Shown here: positions 27,932 to 40,520 of the stretch, piece by piece | Layout of the letters: each line of letters opens with the position of its first letter | How positions within the stretch are numbered: the stretch's first letter is position 1 | Program-made: the position numbers and the translations under genes | Notes under the pieces: model-generated | What the model was told of the DNA's origin: nothing | The model's database searches: none | The model's input: only the letters and a program-made list of their open reading frames with translations | Assembly: GCA_009869945.1 (NCBI GenBank) | Contig: WIXG01000156.1 | Coordinates: 1 to 64,000, forward strand | DNA from: Mesaphorura yosii | Taxonomy: Eukaryota > Arthropoda > Collembola > Poduromorpha > Tullbergiidae | Direction: 5' to 3' | DNA length: 64,000 bases

Positions 27932-29650
27932 GACTGAACATTGAGGGTGCAATTGTGAGTTCAAAATTCGACAAAAAACACACCGTTTCATTGTGGAAAG
28001 TTTAACGTGTAATAATAGGAGGCAAAATTCTAGACAAACACAAACGAAATTATTTGATATACTGCGATAATGCGACTACAACTTGTGCACACGGGAATGT
28101 GAGACAGAACTACCATGGAATGAATCAGGACAACAAAACAACCGTTCAATTCAACTTTGTTTGGTGGTCTGAACAACTACAAAATACAATTAATAAATAA
28201 TACACTGGATAACATAAGTAGATAATAGTAAGAAGGAATGATGATGATCCCAGTCATGCCATTATGTGCTATTATTATCACACCTATTGTATAACATCAA
28301 ATTATAATTGTTTTTTCCTAGCTTTGCTCCGTTAATGTATATCGAGAAAAATGAATTCCAGGGGAAAAAATCAATCAATCATTAAATTTAGGAAATGTAT
28401 ATTCTAGTACGTACATTTGACCCTGCTACTCCTACCACAGGCAAGAAATTGTCCTAGGCTACACGATCAGCCTGCTGCAAACACTGCACTATTGTTATTG
28501 TCTCTTTGCCCTTTACCTTTGCGTAGGCGAGGAAACCATTAACCTTTTTTGTAAGGTGGAAACCATGAGCTCTCAATTCTATATTTTCTGGTCAATCAAC
28601 GAATGTATGAATTTTTCCTGGTTATTGGTGTATTAAGCACATTATAATGTTGACGTTGAATGTATACGTACGCAATAATGGTGAGACAAACATTATTCCC
28701 TTCTTCTATCTGCAAATGCGGTGCAAAGTGTAGCACGCGTGAGTTTAATTTATACCAGATTTATACGGTAATTAGTTTTGATTATACAACTACATACAAA
28801 AGACATCAGGGAGAAATATTGTAAACCTCCGAAGTCTGTTTATTTTAAACGAGTCTTTTTATTGTTTTTTCTAAAATGCTGGAGAACTCAAGGATGAGTG
28901 CATGGTGAAGTGACTGGTGATGATTGACGAAGTGATTTCTTGTTACGTGTTTGAATTTTAGATTCTTGATGGAGTATTCAGGTGGAGGCGGCGACGGGTG
29001 AGAGTCTTCCGACGACTCGCATCATTCTATAACTACGACTACAGCAAATACAAATTTATGAATGAATAATTATTGATAAAGAATGAATATATTAAACGTA
29101 AGAAATTATACATTACCTAATTAATTAATATAGTCTCATGCTTTCAATTTAAGATTTACTATACGTTACAAGCTGATGTATGCTACTGACGTAGGTTTAT
29201 TACCCTCAAGATTGTCTGATCGTCATTTAAGTTATATTTATTACGAACACGAAGACCCTTAGCCCTTTTCTACCCGAAATCGAATACTACCGTCTAAAAG
29301 TGTACTGCTGTAATGCATGTCAATGTTATGCTTCAGGAGGAAATGGGAACGGATTTTTTCTGTTTCAATTCAACAACATTTATTTCGACTTGACTTTTTC
29401 CAAAAATTATTCTTTCACTTGATGATCATTGTATTAAGTTTACAGAAACTGATATACGTACTAAGTTATACAGAAAGATACTTTACTCTGCTTGATTGTG
29501 TTTTGCTTTTCGTTATATATTTTGTTCTTTGTACGAATCCAACTGGGCACTTATTTATACAGCAGTTGATGGAGTCCAAAATATGAAATATATTTGAAAT
29601 GCTATAAATGGTACAATCAAACCCCAAAAATGCAACAGATGTTGAAGGCG
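27932..29650. other. AT-rich 3' flank of Rap1 / intergenic
   Basis: Low-complexity AT-rich sequence between Rap1 and the convergent unrecognised gene. The 29317-29586 open frame is hydrophobic and Phe/Leu-rich but reads like translated AT-rich DNA, so it was not called. Confidence 0.4.
28192..28197 (+). terminator. Possible AATAAA poly(A) signal for Rap1
   Basis: An AATAAA hexamer lies about 260 bases after the Rap1 stop in AT-rich 3' flank. Positional evidence only. Confidence 0.35.
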
Positions 29651-29971
29651 ATCATTTATTTCTAATCACTACTCCGCAGCATCCACAAGGCGTTATAACT
29701 GCTTTAAAGTTAATCCCGGATCAGGACGAACAACAAGGATGTACCACTTAATGACGCACAAGACACAAGTCCATATTCCGACCGAGATGAGATGCAATGC
29801 TGAGTTGTCATTTCGCACCACAGACTCGGCGAATCACGGCAGCGGAGACTGACGCCACATGCTCACAAATAAATCAGTCAGACACGTGGACAACTGTTCC
29901 AAACTTATAAAAACAGTTAACACTTAAAGCGCTTATAAACGTTAACAATTATCTCTAGTCTTAATAAACTA

Positions 29972-31190
29972 TCATATTGGACTCGAACAAGAACACGAGC
30001 ACTGTAAACTCTTACTTTGGCTTATGGTGTTGTTGTAAGCCTTAATTTGCTGAAGAATACTGCTGCTTAAAGGAATGGCGACTTGAAGGTCGATTTTTGA
30101 CGCAAAGTTGGAATTTGCGTCACTGAGTTGTGAACTAGTTGATGGCGTAGGTGAAGTGGACGTGCTGTGGTTGACGCTGAAGTCACTTTCGCTGCTTCTG
30201 CTTTGCCGATTCGACGATGATTGACTGTCCTGTCCGGCTTTGATATCTGCGCTCTTCGTTGAGGATTCAGACTTGTCAACCACCACCGAAGAATTGATTT
30301 CCGCACCGTCTATCTTATTTGTGGGGTTATTGCTGCTGTCATTAAAGTCTATATTTTGTCTTGACAGGGTCTGCCTGAAAAAAGTAGGTTTAGGACCCGA
30401 AGTTTCTTCCACTGCCATTCCGCTTCCATCACTCTGATGGGTCTCTAAGGAATTGGAGTTAACATTGCTTGTCGTATTGAGGGGACTGATCAAGCACGGG
30501 TTGATTTTTCTGCCATTCAACTGGGATACATTGGAGAATATTCCCATTATGATTTTATCGAGTAGGAAATAATCCTGTGGTTCCGCTGTTGAAACTTCCA
30601 GTGTGAACTGTCAGAAACGGTTTAGCATGTTAGTAAAAATTCTTAATAAAAGATTGCATAAAACGTACAACAGTTTTTAGCCCGACTGACACCACCGCGT
30701 CACACCAGTCTTGACCATCATTCCAGAACCGGGCAATTACTTCATCTTGATTGGTTCTAATTTTGACTTCCACCTTTGGAGTAGCGTAAAACGACACCCA
30801 CCCTTGCGTGAAGAGTGCGTGCTTCAGGGTGTAAGTCAAAACCAGCGTATTTTGTCTGTTCGGAAGATTTTTCGTAAACCAAATCCCGTGTCTGACGTTT
30901 GAGGAGTTGTCAAAGCGTCCATTCTGCGGCAGCTGCAAGTTGGTTGGGGTTGCGCCTTTTCCACCTCCAATCCGGTGTCGTGAGGGAAATGCGGCGGTAT
31001 TCAGCAAATCTTCCAAATCAGCGCTGCTCTGAGTGTATAAGTAGTGCCCCTTGAACTTCCACATGACACGATCTTGCTCCTTGTCCAGCTTCAGTTCGTA
31101 AGAATGGACGCGGCGGTGGCCCACAATTGTCACCAGGACAAGGACAAGGTTGAACAATGTCAATATTTCGTGTCTTCTGCCTGCCATCAT
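29972..31190 (-). CDS. Unrecognised secreted or lumenal protein, Ser-rich C terminus
   Basis: Two minus-strand exons join in phase 0: 31190-30669 and 30607-29972, giving about 385 residues. The N terminus has a clear hydrophobic signal-like segment (LTLFNLVLVLVTIVG) followed by charged sequence. The first 190 residues look folded, with FTQGWVSFYATPKVEVKIR and ARFWNDGQDWCDAVVSVGL; the rest is Ser/Thr/Asn-rich and probably disordered. I do not recognise the family. An alternative 3' end exists: a donor ending the exon at 30016 and an acceptor starting an exon at 29698 join in phase to a short tail containing CGCCG and a stop at 29652. The gene is divergent from RPE with about 600 bases between starts. 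No function is proposed. Confidence 0.7.
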
Positions 31191-31799
31191 TTCTGGTTGT
31201 TCGCGTACTTGGGATTGATTACAACTATCTCTGGCGTCAAAGTATCGTCCTTACTTTTATACTGGAGCTCCATTAGGATGCAGAAATCACATTCTGCTTA
31301 ACAAATGATACCACAGCATATGATGATCCGATGACGAGCCACATATAACTTCTGACGTTCTTTCTGGAGCAATGTACAAATGTTACATTTTTACAAATCG
31401 TGCGCTGATGCATCTCATACATTTCAACACAGATGTTGCATTCGGATCCTGTAACCAGCCACCTGAGGCGATTATGCTTTAAAGCGCAGCTGCGTGAAAC
31501 TTAAATGCTGCTTATGGACACGAGTTGACACGTTATGTACTGAATGCATGTCAATCCATTGACGTAAGTCTTTGTCCTCTTTCTTTACTCCCAAGCAAGC
31601 TATCGGATGACAATGAGGATCCACCTGATATTGAGATGCACATCAGCCGGGAAAGTGATGTTGTTCTCATACGAATACTTCAATCACGACTTTTTTCATT
31701 CTGCGTTAACCTTACCCTCTGACCTCTATGTCCTGTTCATTCATTCCATCATTCCAATTCGTTCAAGTGTCGAAGTAACTTTATCTGACTTCTGTCATC

Positions 31800-32697
31800 A
31801 TGGCTCCAATTCCCAAAATTGGCCCCTCAATTCTAAACGCAGATTTGTCACAAATTCTAAGCGAATCCATCCGCCTTCTTGACTCTGGTGCTGACTATTT
31901 ACATTTAGATGTTATGGACGGTCATTTTGTTCCAAATTTGACCTTTGGTCATCCAGTGGTGAAGTGCCTGAAGTCGAAAATACCGCATGCCTTTTTTGAC
32001 ATGCACATGATGGTTCAGAACCCTGAGAAGGTAAGCGAATATATGATAGCAAGTTTTCAGTGTTATCATTGTCATACTTCGTGCCCTTGGCTTAGATCTA
32101 TGATGTTTATGTTGAAATTGTAGTGGGTCGAACCAATGCAAGATGCTGGCGCTGATCAGTACACCTTCCACATCGAAGCTACCACGGATGTAGTAGGACT
32201 TTGTAGAAAGATCAAGGAAGCTGGAATGAAAGTACATTTATGTGTTATCCTAAGTTTAATTTGGATGAGTCTAAATTGGATCTACACGCAGGTTGGAATT
32301 GGTCTGAAACCCGGAACTTCAGTAGAAGCTGTTGTCTCGTATGTTGAACATGCAGACATGATTTTGATAATGACTGTGGAACCTGGTTTTGGTGGTCAGA
32401 GCTTCATGGAAAATATGATGCCTAAAGTCAAATACTTACGTGATAAGTATCCAGAGCTCGATATTGAAGTCGACGGGGGTGTGGGTCCAATGAACGTCGG
32501 AGTTTGTGCTCAGGTAATTTTCAATTTAATTAATTGTTCCAACACATACTGAGTACAAACTGATCAAAGTATTCCCGAATTTCAATGTACAGGCTGGAGC
32601 AAACATGATTGTATCCGGGACAGCTGTGGTCTGCTCTGAAGATCCCGCTGAGACGATAAGATCAATGAAGCATAAAATGAGCCCCATATTCCAGTGA
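31800..32697 (+). CDS. RPE: Ribulose-5-phosphate 3-epimerase
   Basis: Four exons (31800-32030, 32124-32231, 32292-32513, 32593-32697) join in phase to 221 residues, close to human RPE. The TIM-barrel signature blocks are all present: [61 protein letters not shown] and [12 protein letters not shown]. Metal and catalytic residues (the Asp of LDVMD, the His of DMHMM and the Asp of EVDGG) are intact. The enzyme interconverts ribulose-5-phosphate and xylulose-5-phosphate in the cytosolic pentose phosphate pathway. The ATG at 31800 matches the family start. An AATAAA lies 112 bases after the stop. Confidence 0.97.
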
Positions 32698-32808
32698 CAC
32701 TCAAGACGCTGGTCGTGCAAAACAACAGAAAAATTGAACCACAACTCATTTAATTCACCCAGTAAAGTCTGCGCTTTGATCGAATCTTTCTTATAAATCA
32801 TTACCAAG

Positions 32809-32814
32809 AATAAA
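32809..32814 (+). terminator. AATAAA poly(A) signal for RPE
   Basis: AATAAA starting 112 bases past the RPE stop is a plausible poly(A) signal. It lies just before the stop of the convergent minus-strand gene. Confidence 0.5.
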
Positions 32815-32884
32815 TTAGAATCATTAAATCAAGATTGCTTTTGTGATTAATAGAAGAGAAACTAAACCTCACTCGATACCGTAT

Positions 32885-33961
32885 TCAATTTTCATGAAAC
32901 TCCATTCTTTCCAAAAGATTTGGATGCTTGCAATACTGTAAATGGAATGAAACAATATGTACTTACGAACTTATATTGTGGTGGTTATCAGTTTGTTTCT
33001 GACTCACCGACTCAAATATTTCCAGCTTTTTCTCTTTCGACAACTCATTTCCTTCCAAGACGAATTTAATCAAGTCAAGTAATTTGTCGTCGGCATGCTT
33101 TGCTGTTGAGGTACTTCCCACATGTGCCTTCTTCTTAGCGAAGCAAAGCCCTCGGCGATACAGGTTCCATCGCTTGACATGTGGATACTCATCCCTTCGC
33201 TAGAAGGCAGAGAAAATCTCTTTCGCAGTCTTTCTTTCCGCTTTAGTCATAGTATGACTTTAAAATATCCAGTAGGATATCACCGGTTGCAGCGAACTCT
33301 TCATCAGTCTCAGTATCAGCAGGTTCTTGAGCGGCTATGGATGTTCCAGCCATATATCGGCTTAACTTTTGACCCATTATGACTCAAAAAGGCTCTGACA
33401 ATCGACAAAGAAGTATTGTCTTTCCGAGAATTTATAACAACGCGACAACTTATTGGGAATTATCTAAAACTTTGATCAGAATAGTAGTGCTGACTTGGCC
33501 TCGTTGATCGGCAATATTTCAAGTCTTTCACAGTAGCGACTTTTGCGCACGTCATGCTCTCATTCGTTCCTCTCTCTGTCAAGACTTGCCTTGAATGTAC
33601 CCAAAAGGAGAGAGCGTCTATCTCGCTCGTCGCTTCTTTCAAGCCAATTCTTTTCTGGACTAATTGGGGTTAACATGCAACAAATGAAAAGCCTTGATCA
33701 AGTTATAAATTATGACTTGTTCAATGTGTTCTGCAGATTTGTTATTTAAAATGTATTCGCATTTGGGTACTCAATCATGGAAACAACATTTAACTCAAGT
33801 GCCATATCTTCTGATTCTACTATACAATCATTAGCGGTAAAAGGTACGAGTTGTTCTCTTAGTTTTTCTAATGCTATGCATGCATTCTGTACCATTTTGC
33901 ACTTATTCCAAGGAAAAACAGATGAGCTGTCATAATAGTTCCAACTTTTCAACATATCCAA
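32885..33961 (-). CDS. Unrecognised small multi-exon gene; last two exons firm
   Basis: The 3' end is well supported. An exon 33199-33008 is preceded by a good acceptor (TCTCTGCCTTCTAG) and followed by a GTGAGT donor. It joins in phase 0 to 32935-32885, whose acceptor is CATTCCATTTACAG and which ends in a stop after ERMEFHEN. The 64-codon exon contains RRDEYPHVKRWNLYRRG and KADDKLLDL-like acidic/basic helical sequence (AKHADDKLLDLIKFVLEGN). Upstream, coding-like frames occur at 33961-33746 (beginning MDMLKSWNYYDSS), 33642-33460 and 33383-33240 (MGQKLSRYMAG), but I could not chain them with phase-consistent splice sites. It is convergent with RPE and downstream of TUT4/7. Function unknown; the 5' structure is uncertain. 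Confidence 0.45.
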
Positions 33962-33976
33962 ATCATGAATTTAAAA

Positions 33977-33982
33977 TTTATT
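33977..33982 (-). terminator. Possible poly(A) signal for the TUT gene
   Basis: TTTATT on the plus strand reads AATAAA on the minus strand, about 340 bases past the uridylyltransferase stop at 34321. Confidence 0.35.
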
Positions 33983-34320
33983 CAATGGGACAATTGTCCG
34001 AGTCAGCACAATTAATATTAGAACTCAGTCAACACTAGCCCTTCTCAACTTGTTCTTACTAAACGGGCCAATCAAATTATCAAAATACATGACAAATTTG
34101 AAAATGCTTAACAACTTCAACTTCTATGTCTTTCAATTTCCGATAACAATTTGTCCAGAAACAATTGCGTATTTTGCCTCTCAGGAATCAAATGATAGAA
34201 ATTACCTACATAATTTAAACTAAGAAAATAAACCAGAAGAGAAGTACCAATTCACCCGTATCTAGCTTGCCTTTCCATATCTTAAGTTGAATCTGTCTGC
34301 CTTGATAACTTTAGTAGAAT

Positions 34321-37300
34321 TTAGGACCTGGGCTCATTATTTTCTGCGTCTAGATTACTTGGGGTCCTTAAACTAGGCCAATTCTGTTCGTTTTCTGTTG
34401 CTTGTTGAAAGTTATTCATTGGTTGTTGCAGTTCATTCTGATAGAGCATCGGATGTTGAAATTGTGCAAAGTTACCCTGGCCGTTTTGAATTTGTTGCCC
34501 TTCCACAGAATGAAGATTCTGACCTTGAGCATACAATTGATGAATATTAGGACCCATGAAAGGATTCATAGCGGGATTATCACCGCTACGACGCAAAACT
34601 TGACCCTGGCTCATCAAAACCATTGGTGGCTGACCTATCACATTGTACGGACGAACCGGAAAGCCTCCCAAATCCACTTGTCTGTTCATGTGAATGTCCG
34701 GGTAAGGATAGCGTGTTAAATTAAATGGGATGCGGTTGGGGATGTCTTCGGCGCGCTGTGCCTCTCTTTCACGATCGAAGACAGCAGATAAGTTCTCAAG
34801 CTCATTAAGAACATTGCCTGGTTCATTTGGCATTCCTGCCGCCTGTTCCTTTGCAATTTGCAGCCGTTCTTGGTACTCCGGAGTGAGCTCTAACTCTTCA
34901 GATTCTCGCCGTGGCGATTCATCTGCTTCTCCACGAGGAAAACACTGAGGGCTAGGTTGAATGCTGGATGGAAACATTGGGTATTGTGGAAACGGGAGGC
35001 CAAGAGGTCGAAAGCCAGGCGGTGGTACTGCTACGTCGCTGTTGGAGTTCAGAGGATCTGGTCGGTTGGCGATGCCCAACCGTCCAGCCCCAACGGGGCC
35101 ATGAAATGGAACTGGTCCAGGAGATTCAGGGAGCCTTGGTTGTGAATGCACAGAGTTATGTTGAAACTGTCCAGATTGTTGTTGGTACATTGTTTTCATC
35201 AAATTCTCGATTTGCTCCATGTCTTGTTGAATTTGACTCTCATGAGTATTGCTAGATTGATTGCTCGGTAGGCCATACCGCTCGAGATTCTCTGAATCTA
35301 TAGAATAGTGGGATTTATTAACGACTTAATTTATGGACCTGCAAAATATAATTACGATATGTGCTAACTTACCAAATGATTGTATGTTTATCCGTTGATT
35401 GTGTTTACCCATCAACCAACGAGTGTCATTGAACACGTCACAGGGTGAGCTGAGTGGGAGATTGGCGTTACTACCTTCCGCTAATCCATTAACGTTTTGG
35501 GAACTTGATTTGGCATTCTCTTGTGCTCGTGATGGGTTAACTGGCTCCTTCGAGCTCATTAAATCGGATGCAAAATCCACTCTAGTATCAATGCACCCCA
35601 CCTCCTCGCTTATGCTCTTTTGATCCGGCCCAATCACCTCGTCTAGTGAGAAAGGCTCCTCGATCTCTCCATCCAATTTCTGTATAGCTTCCAAAGCCCC
35701 ATTTTCTAGCACTAGATTCTGAGTACAATTTCTGGCGAAATGACCAATACGATTGCAGATTCTGCACTGCCTATCAATGGGTGGATTTGAGTTTCCTCTA
35801 ATACGACGTAGATTAAGAAAAAAATCCTGTCGCGAGAAAATATTACAAATCAATGCGTAATTAATGTTCATCGGTGAGATTTCGTTGACATTTACTTACT
35901 ATCCAATCATTTGTTCTGACGTGGTCCACGGAGAGATGAAATGAGTCTCTGAATCGCTGGAAGCATTTCACAATGTATACTCCCACTGAAAAAAATAATT
36001 ATATTTAAAGCTTTTGGTAGAGCCATTGCTCTAACCTCATTTTTTTTACTTCTAACACTTACTTCTGCGCGACAACCCAGCCCCAAGGTTGTGGGCGTGG
36101 TCGAATGGATCTTGAACGGCAATTAAGGTATCAGTCAACCACAATTTACTGAATCTGGTTATACAACTCTTCTGGTGAATTTGTATTATGTGCTCCTCAA
36201 AGTTAAAGACTTCCGTATAATAAATTAGAAATGCCAGCCACAATTGAGCGACGGGCTCTTGATTTCTGCCGAATTCCGGCCACACATTTTTCTGTTTCAG
36301 AAAAAGTCTTCATTGAATAGAAATCTCCTTCCAGGAACGTAAATTACGTACCAATGTCTTAATATCGTCATAGAACCAGGCGTCGCAGCCATCGACCATC
36401 ACTGTAGATTTGGGAGGTAGCTAAAATAAATACAGAAACCTCGATATTTCATATAGTTCATATCAGAATCAGAGTAAGGTGCTAAGCTGGCTTGCCTCCT
36501 GCAAAACAGGGAGAACGGGGGGATTGTGTTGTTGCAGAAAATGGATTAACATTAACACAAACCCATATGATGAGAGACTGCCCTTTGAAGCATCGCTGAT
36601 GTCACACAATTTTGTCACCTTCTTTAGGAAGCAGCCCAGAATCTATGAAATATTCCAGAAGCAATCAGTGACCAACATAAAATTTCCTTAATGAGTGTTC
36701 ACTTACTTTGAGGCGGTTGTCAATCGCACAGTAAGTCGCCAGCATTTTTGTGTTGTGCAATGCGAGGATATTCGATAAACTGATGTCTCCCTCGAGTCTT
36801 GATTTCTGATGAGTGAACTTAACAATTGGTACTTTTGCGGAAGGAATTGGGATGATGTTCTGGAAACTGCCCATCGCCTTCAATCTGTCAACTACGGTCG
36901 CCAGAATTTTTGTAACCTCGTCTTGAGTTATCGTCGCCTAAGGAAGCACAAATTATGTTACTGCCTTAGTTTTACTAATTAAATATCTCTAACCACGGCT
37001 CGAAAGTTTTAGCGTCTACCTTATTGATAGGATTTTTTGTAAATCGCAGGCAGATATCCACGTCCGAGAGATGTAAACCAAAACCATTATATGTTGAGCC
37101 AAACATTGTGAGATCGACGTCCGGAAAGACAGGCTTAAGTGAGACGCATATGTCATTTGTTATTCTTTGCCTGAGTTGGACGTCCTGATCATTCAATGCT
37201 TCGCGATCTGTCAAAAATAAAAAAGCAAATTAGCGACTTTACAATGCTACAAATGACGTTCCTTCCAGTTGGGTTTACCATAATTCATGCACATGACTTC

Positions 37301-40283
37301 ACTGAGAACTTGTAGAGTGAAGCGAGATGGCATTCTGACCGGTCTAATCATAGGCACGGTTTCGTCAGGGCAGTCCTTCTTTAAGTGACCTTCAGTTCCA
37401 CAGGATTTGCAAATTTTTGGAGGTTTCTAGCGGTGTAATGAAAAAATTAGTAAGAGAAAGTCTATTGTTATAGAGTTTCGATGTTAAAAACTTACTTCGC
37501 CTTCCTGAATCGTATCCTGATCTAAGTCGTACGCATATTCGTGAACTTTTAATTTTTCATGCACTAGAGTAATGTCTTCCAAAATAACCAACAGCGTGTC
37601 TCTTCCCAAATAATTCGTACTATGAACATATCTGGCCAGCTTTAGATTAGGTTCGGTTTCGTTCGGTTTTTCCGGGTAAACTATTCGCAGGCCCCTGAAG
37701 TTAGCCACTTTTTCATGTATGACTCCGTCGTAAAGTGGCCCCAACGTTGTACGAGGTATAGCGAAGTAGCGGAATGTGGTACAGATGCGGTCAATAATGT
37801 AATCACAAATTTTGTTGCTGCACAGAGACCTCGATAAGTTTGACCGCTTCAGAATAGGATCTGCATGAGAAAGAGGAAAAGAATTTGCCAATTGATTAGA
37901 GCAATAAATTTCGAAAATTTCAATAGAAAAATGCAAGTGCCCGTACCTTGAATTGATAGTTTGCGATTCCAGATATTGTCACTCTTGCGCAGCAGCTCAT
38001 TTTGAGAAATAGACACTACCTCTTCCTTAGCCATAAACCGAACTGCATAGTAGTTCAATAAATCCAGCCACAAAAATCCCACATTGTGCTGATTACTCGT
38101 CCTCCAAATCGAGCTAGCGTCCGCAGCACCTAATGAGTAAGTGCCTTTCAGTGTGTAATGAACCATGGGAGGACCAACTAATGAGGCTTACTAGCAAAGT
38201 CGTCCAGCACATTAACTGAGTCATCCACTTCTTTGCCCAATACTTGATGCAGGTTAGGAACTACTCCACAGGTTTGCAAGTAATGAAGTGCTAAAATACT
38301 GTAGCACTGTGATGGAAGTGTGCCTTCATTTTGGTTGTCGATTTGTGCCAGCTAAGAAATTTCAAAAATTTAGTTATTCATTACCGTTCGGCGAATTTTT
38401 AATTTTTAAAATTTTACCGACCTTGGCAAAATATCTAAACATGATCAACAAAGGCCTAACTCTGGAATCACATTTGTCATATTCAGTAAACAGTCGTGCC
38501 AAGGTAACACCTGAAGTGTTATTGGCATGAATCACGCAAAATTTTCCCGTGGCAGCATCGACGAATTTTATAGACATAAGTTTAGCAGAAAACAGTTCAG
38601 TGACATCCCTGGGAAAAATCCCGCAAATTTGCATAAACTTCAAAATTCCGAATGTTAAACACAAATGTAGATTCATACTTGCAATTTGGAGAATTTTGCA
38701 GCGTCCGGTACAAATCATTCAGTATTTGTGCTTGTTCATTAGAGTCTGGCTGTGTATTGTTCTTAAGTTCCATTGTCACGTTTATGTTTACGTCAGAACT
38801 CTTGAATCCAAAACCAGAAGTGGACGACCCGAAGAGGGTTAGATGACATGGAAGGCCAACAGCTGTAATTTGCACATTCAGCTCATCTACGATTCGTTTC
38901 CGGTCACTTATTTCTTGATTCGAAATGCCATATCTCTCAACAATCGACAAGATGTATCTGCTCATAGCCACCTGGTGAGACTGCGACGGTGTTCCGATGC
39001 AATGGAGCATCTGACTCATTTCTTGTTTCTAAGTATGAAACATGAATTTTCACGAATCGTTGCAACGACGGCATTTTAAGAATTGTATTCCTTACTCGAG
39101 CATTTTGGCGATGGCGAAGATTGACAATGTGGCTGACAACATTATACACTGTGTCCATATGATAATTGCACAAGTTACACAAGTACTTGGCTTTGGGAAA
39201 CTTTGCTGATTTCTAAAACAAACAGAATTTACAGTAAATAGAAACACCAATTCCGATTTACAAAAGCTGTGAATAAATATCTCTTGGGAAAAACTTCACA
39301 CTTCCGCCAACCAAGACAGGGGGTACTTTACCACCGTTACACCGTAAAAAGTGAAAGGACCTGAGAATATTACTACTAACCTTCTTTAGGGGTTCTATTG
39401 AATGTTTTCGAAAAAGTATGACAACCGGTTCATCCCCGTGTAAGAAATTTGTAGGCTTATATTCATTTAAGCTGGAGTCAATTAATAATTGCGATGATTT
39501 CTTAAGATCTGATGGACACTCAGGCATCAAAAGTAACTGCTTAATAGGCGTTCCACTCCGTGGTTTGGGCCTAACTTCCTGTGGTCTTGATTCATATCTT
39601 GAATATCGATTTTGTTGAGCACCACTAGCAGCTTCTGAAAGGAGAGAGATTTCCAGCGATCCGTTAGCAGGGTGAGTGGCTGTTAATAAAATCCTACAGG
39701 AATGAGCTTAAAATTACCATTATTGGATGGTCCAGAATAATGCTGGTGCGGTTTGTCCGGCCTCATGTCGTGGTGGGATTGCTTAACTGGCGAGTGCTGA
39801 TGCTGAGGTAGTGAGCCAGAGTTTGGGAAAAAAGATGTTCTCTCGTCGGAAGCCGAAATTGGGAATCTGCTCTGAGCATCTTGAATTCTACGAGGTTTTA
39901 ATTGTCTGTCACTGATTTGGTCACTGGAAACCGGGCCAGGGGCTACAAAGGTCAGTTTACTTTGATTAAAGATGCATTCGATCATAATTACACATTCACG
40001 AATAGGTTTAATCATAATATTTAGTACAGATTAATGTACAATTACCTTGACGGGACTGTTGCTGCTGCTGTTGAATATTGGTATTTGCATTTAGAAGAAT
40101 TGAAGCAAATGATGGAGGTGTCGACTTGCTAATTTGAGTATCACTAAACTGATTAGTATTACTGGAGGTAGTCTTGCTTATAGGTGGAATCCCCAATAGC
40201 GCCTGTAGACTCGCGGCTATATTAATGACATCTGAATCTGCCACATTTGCATGTTGTTGAGTATTACTATCTCGGTTGTCCAT
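34321..40283 (-). CDS. TUT4/TUT7-like: Terminal uridylyltransferase, TUT4/TUT7 type
   Basis: Eighteen minus-strand exons join in phase to about 1535 residues (exon 1 40283-40046; last exon 35297-34321). Domains in order: a Gln/Pro-rich N terminus; a C2H2-type finger (LCNLCNYHMD...H...H, about residue 245); a first nucleotidyltransferase fold with FGSSTSGFGF whose Asp motif reads SDVNINV, so it is probably inactive as in vertebrate TUT4/7; its PAP-associated region; a CCHC knuckle CKSCGTEGHLKKDC (about 699-712); a second, apparently active domain with MFGSTYNGFGLHLSDVDICL and a third Asp in EGDISLSN (about 855); its PAP-associated region; a second CCHC knuckle CRICNRIGHFARNC (about 1080-1093); and a 320-residue Gln/Asn/Pro-rich tail. 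The family adds uridines to mRNA tails and pre-microRNAs. One intron (36495-36421) uses a GC donor. Confidence 0.93.
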
Positions 40284-40444
40284 ATTGCTAAGAAATACAA
40301 CTCAGGAAAACGCGAGCGCTGAGGACGCCTGCTGTCGCCGGCTGCGATAGCCTGGAACATAGAAATACCGTTAAATTAGCATAAGATAACGAAGAGGTAG
40401 CTGAAAGTTTATATCGCGCTATCACTTTCAAGACTCCAATCAAA

Positions 40445-40520
40445 TAACCAGGATTCGAACCTTAGAGATTAGTCACTTCTCAGCTGATTTGCCTTGATGT
40501 AGATTCTGCCATACCAATCA
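40445..40520 (-). repeat. tRNA-like / possible SINE head
   Basis: The minus strand reads GGTTCGAATCC at 40461-40451, a perfect pol III B box, preceded about 45 bases earlier by an A-box-like TATGGCAGAAT (40513-40503). The T-arm pairs only partly and I cannot fold a full cloverleaf, so a tRNA-derived SINE or tRNA relic is likelier than a working tRNA. Confidence 0.35.

Noticed and set aside
29317-29586. Hydrophobic 89-residue frame
   Set aside because: Composition is that of translated AT-rich DNA; no signal-anchor pattern with a coding continuation.
33240-33383. MGQKLSRYMAG... as a confident first exon
   Set aside because: The available donors give phase 1 or 2, which do not lead into the well-supported exon frame at 33199.
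34111-34200. Minus-strand frame reading FYHLIPERQNTQLF
   Set aside because: It lies in the probable 3' untranslated region of the TUT gene, before a candidate poly(A) signal, and ends in stops without splice sites.
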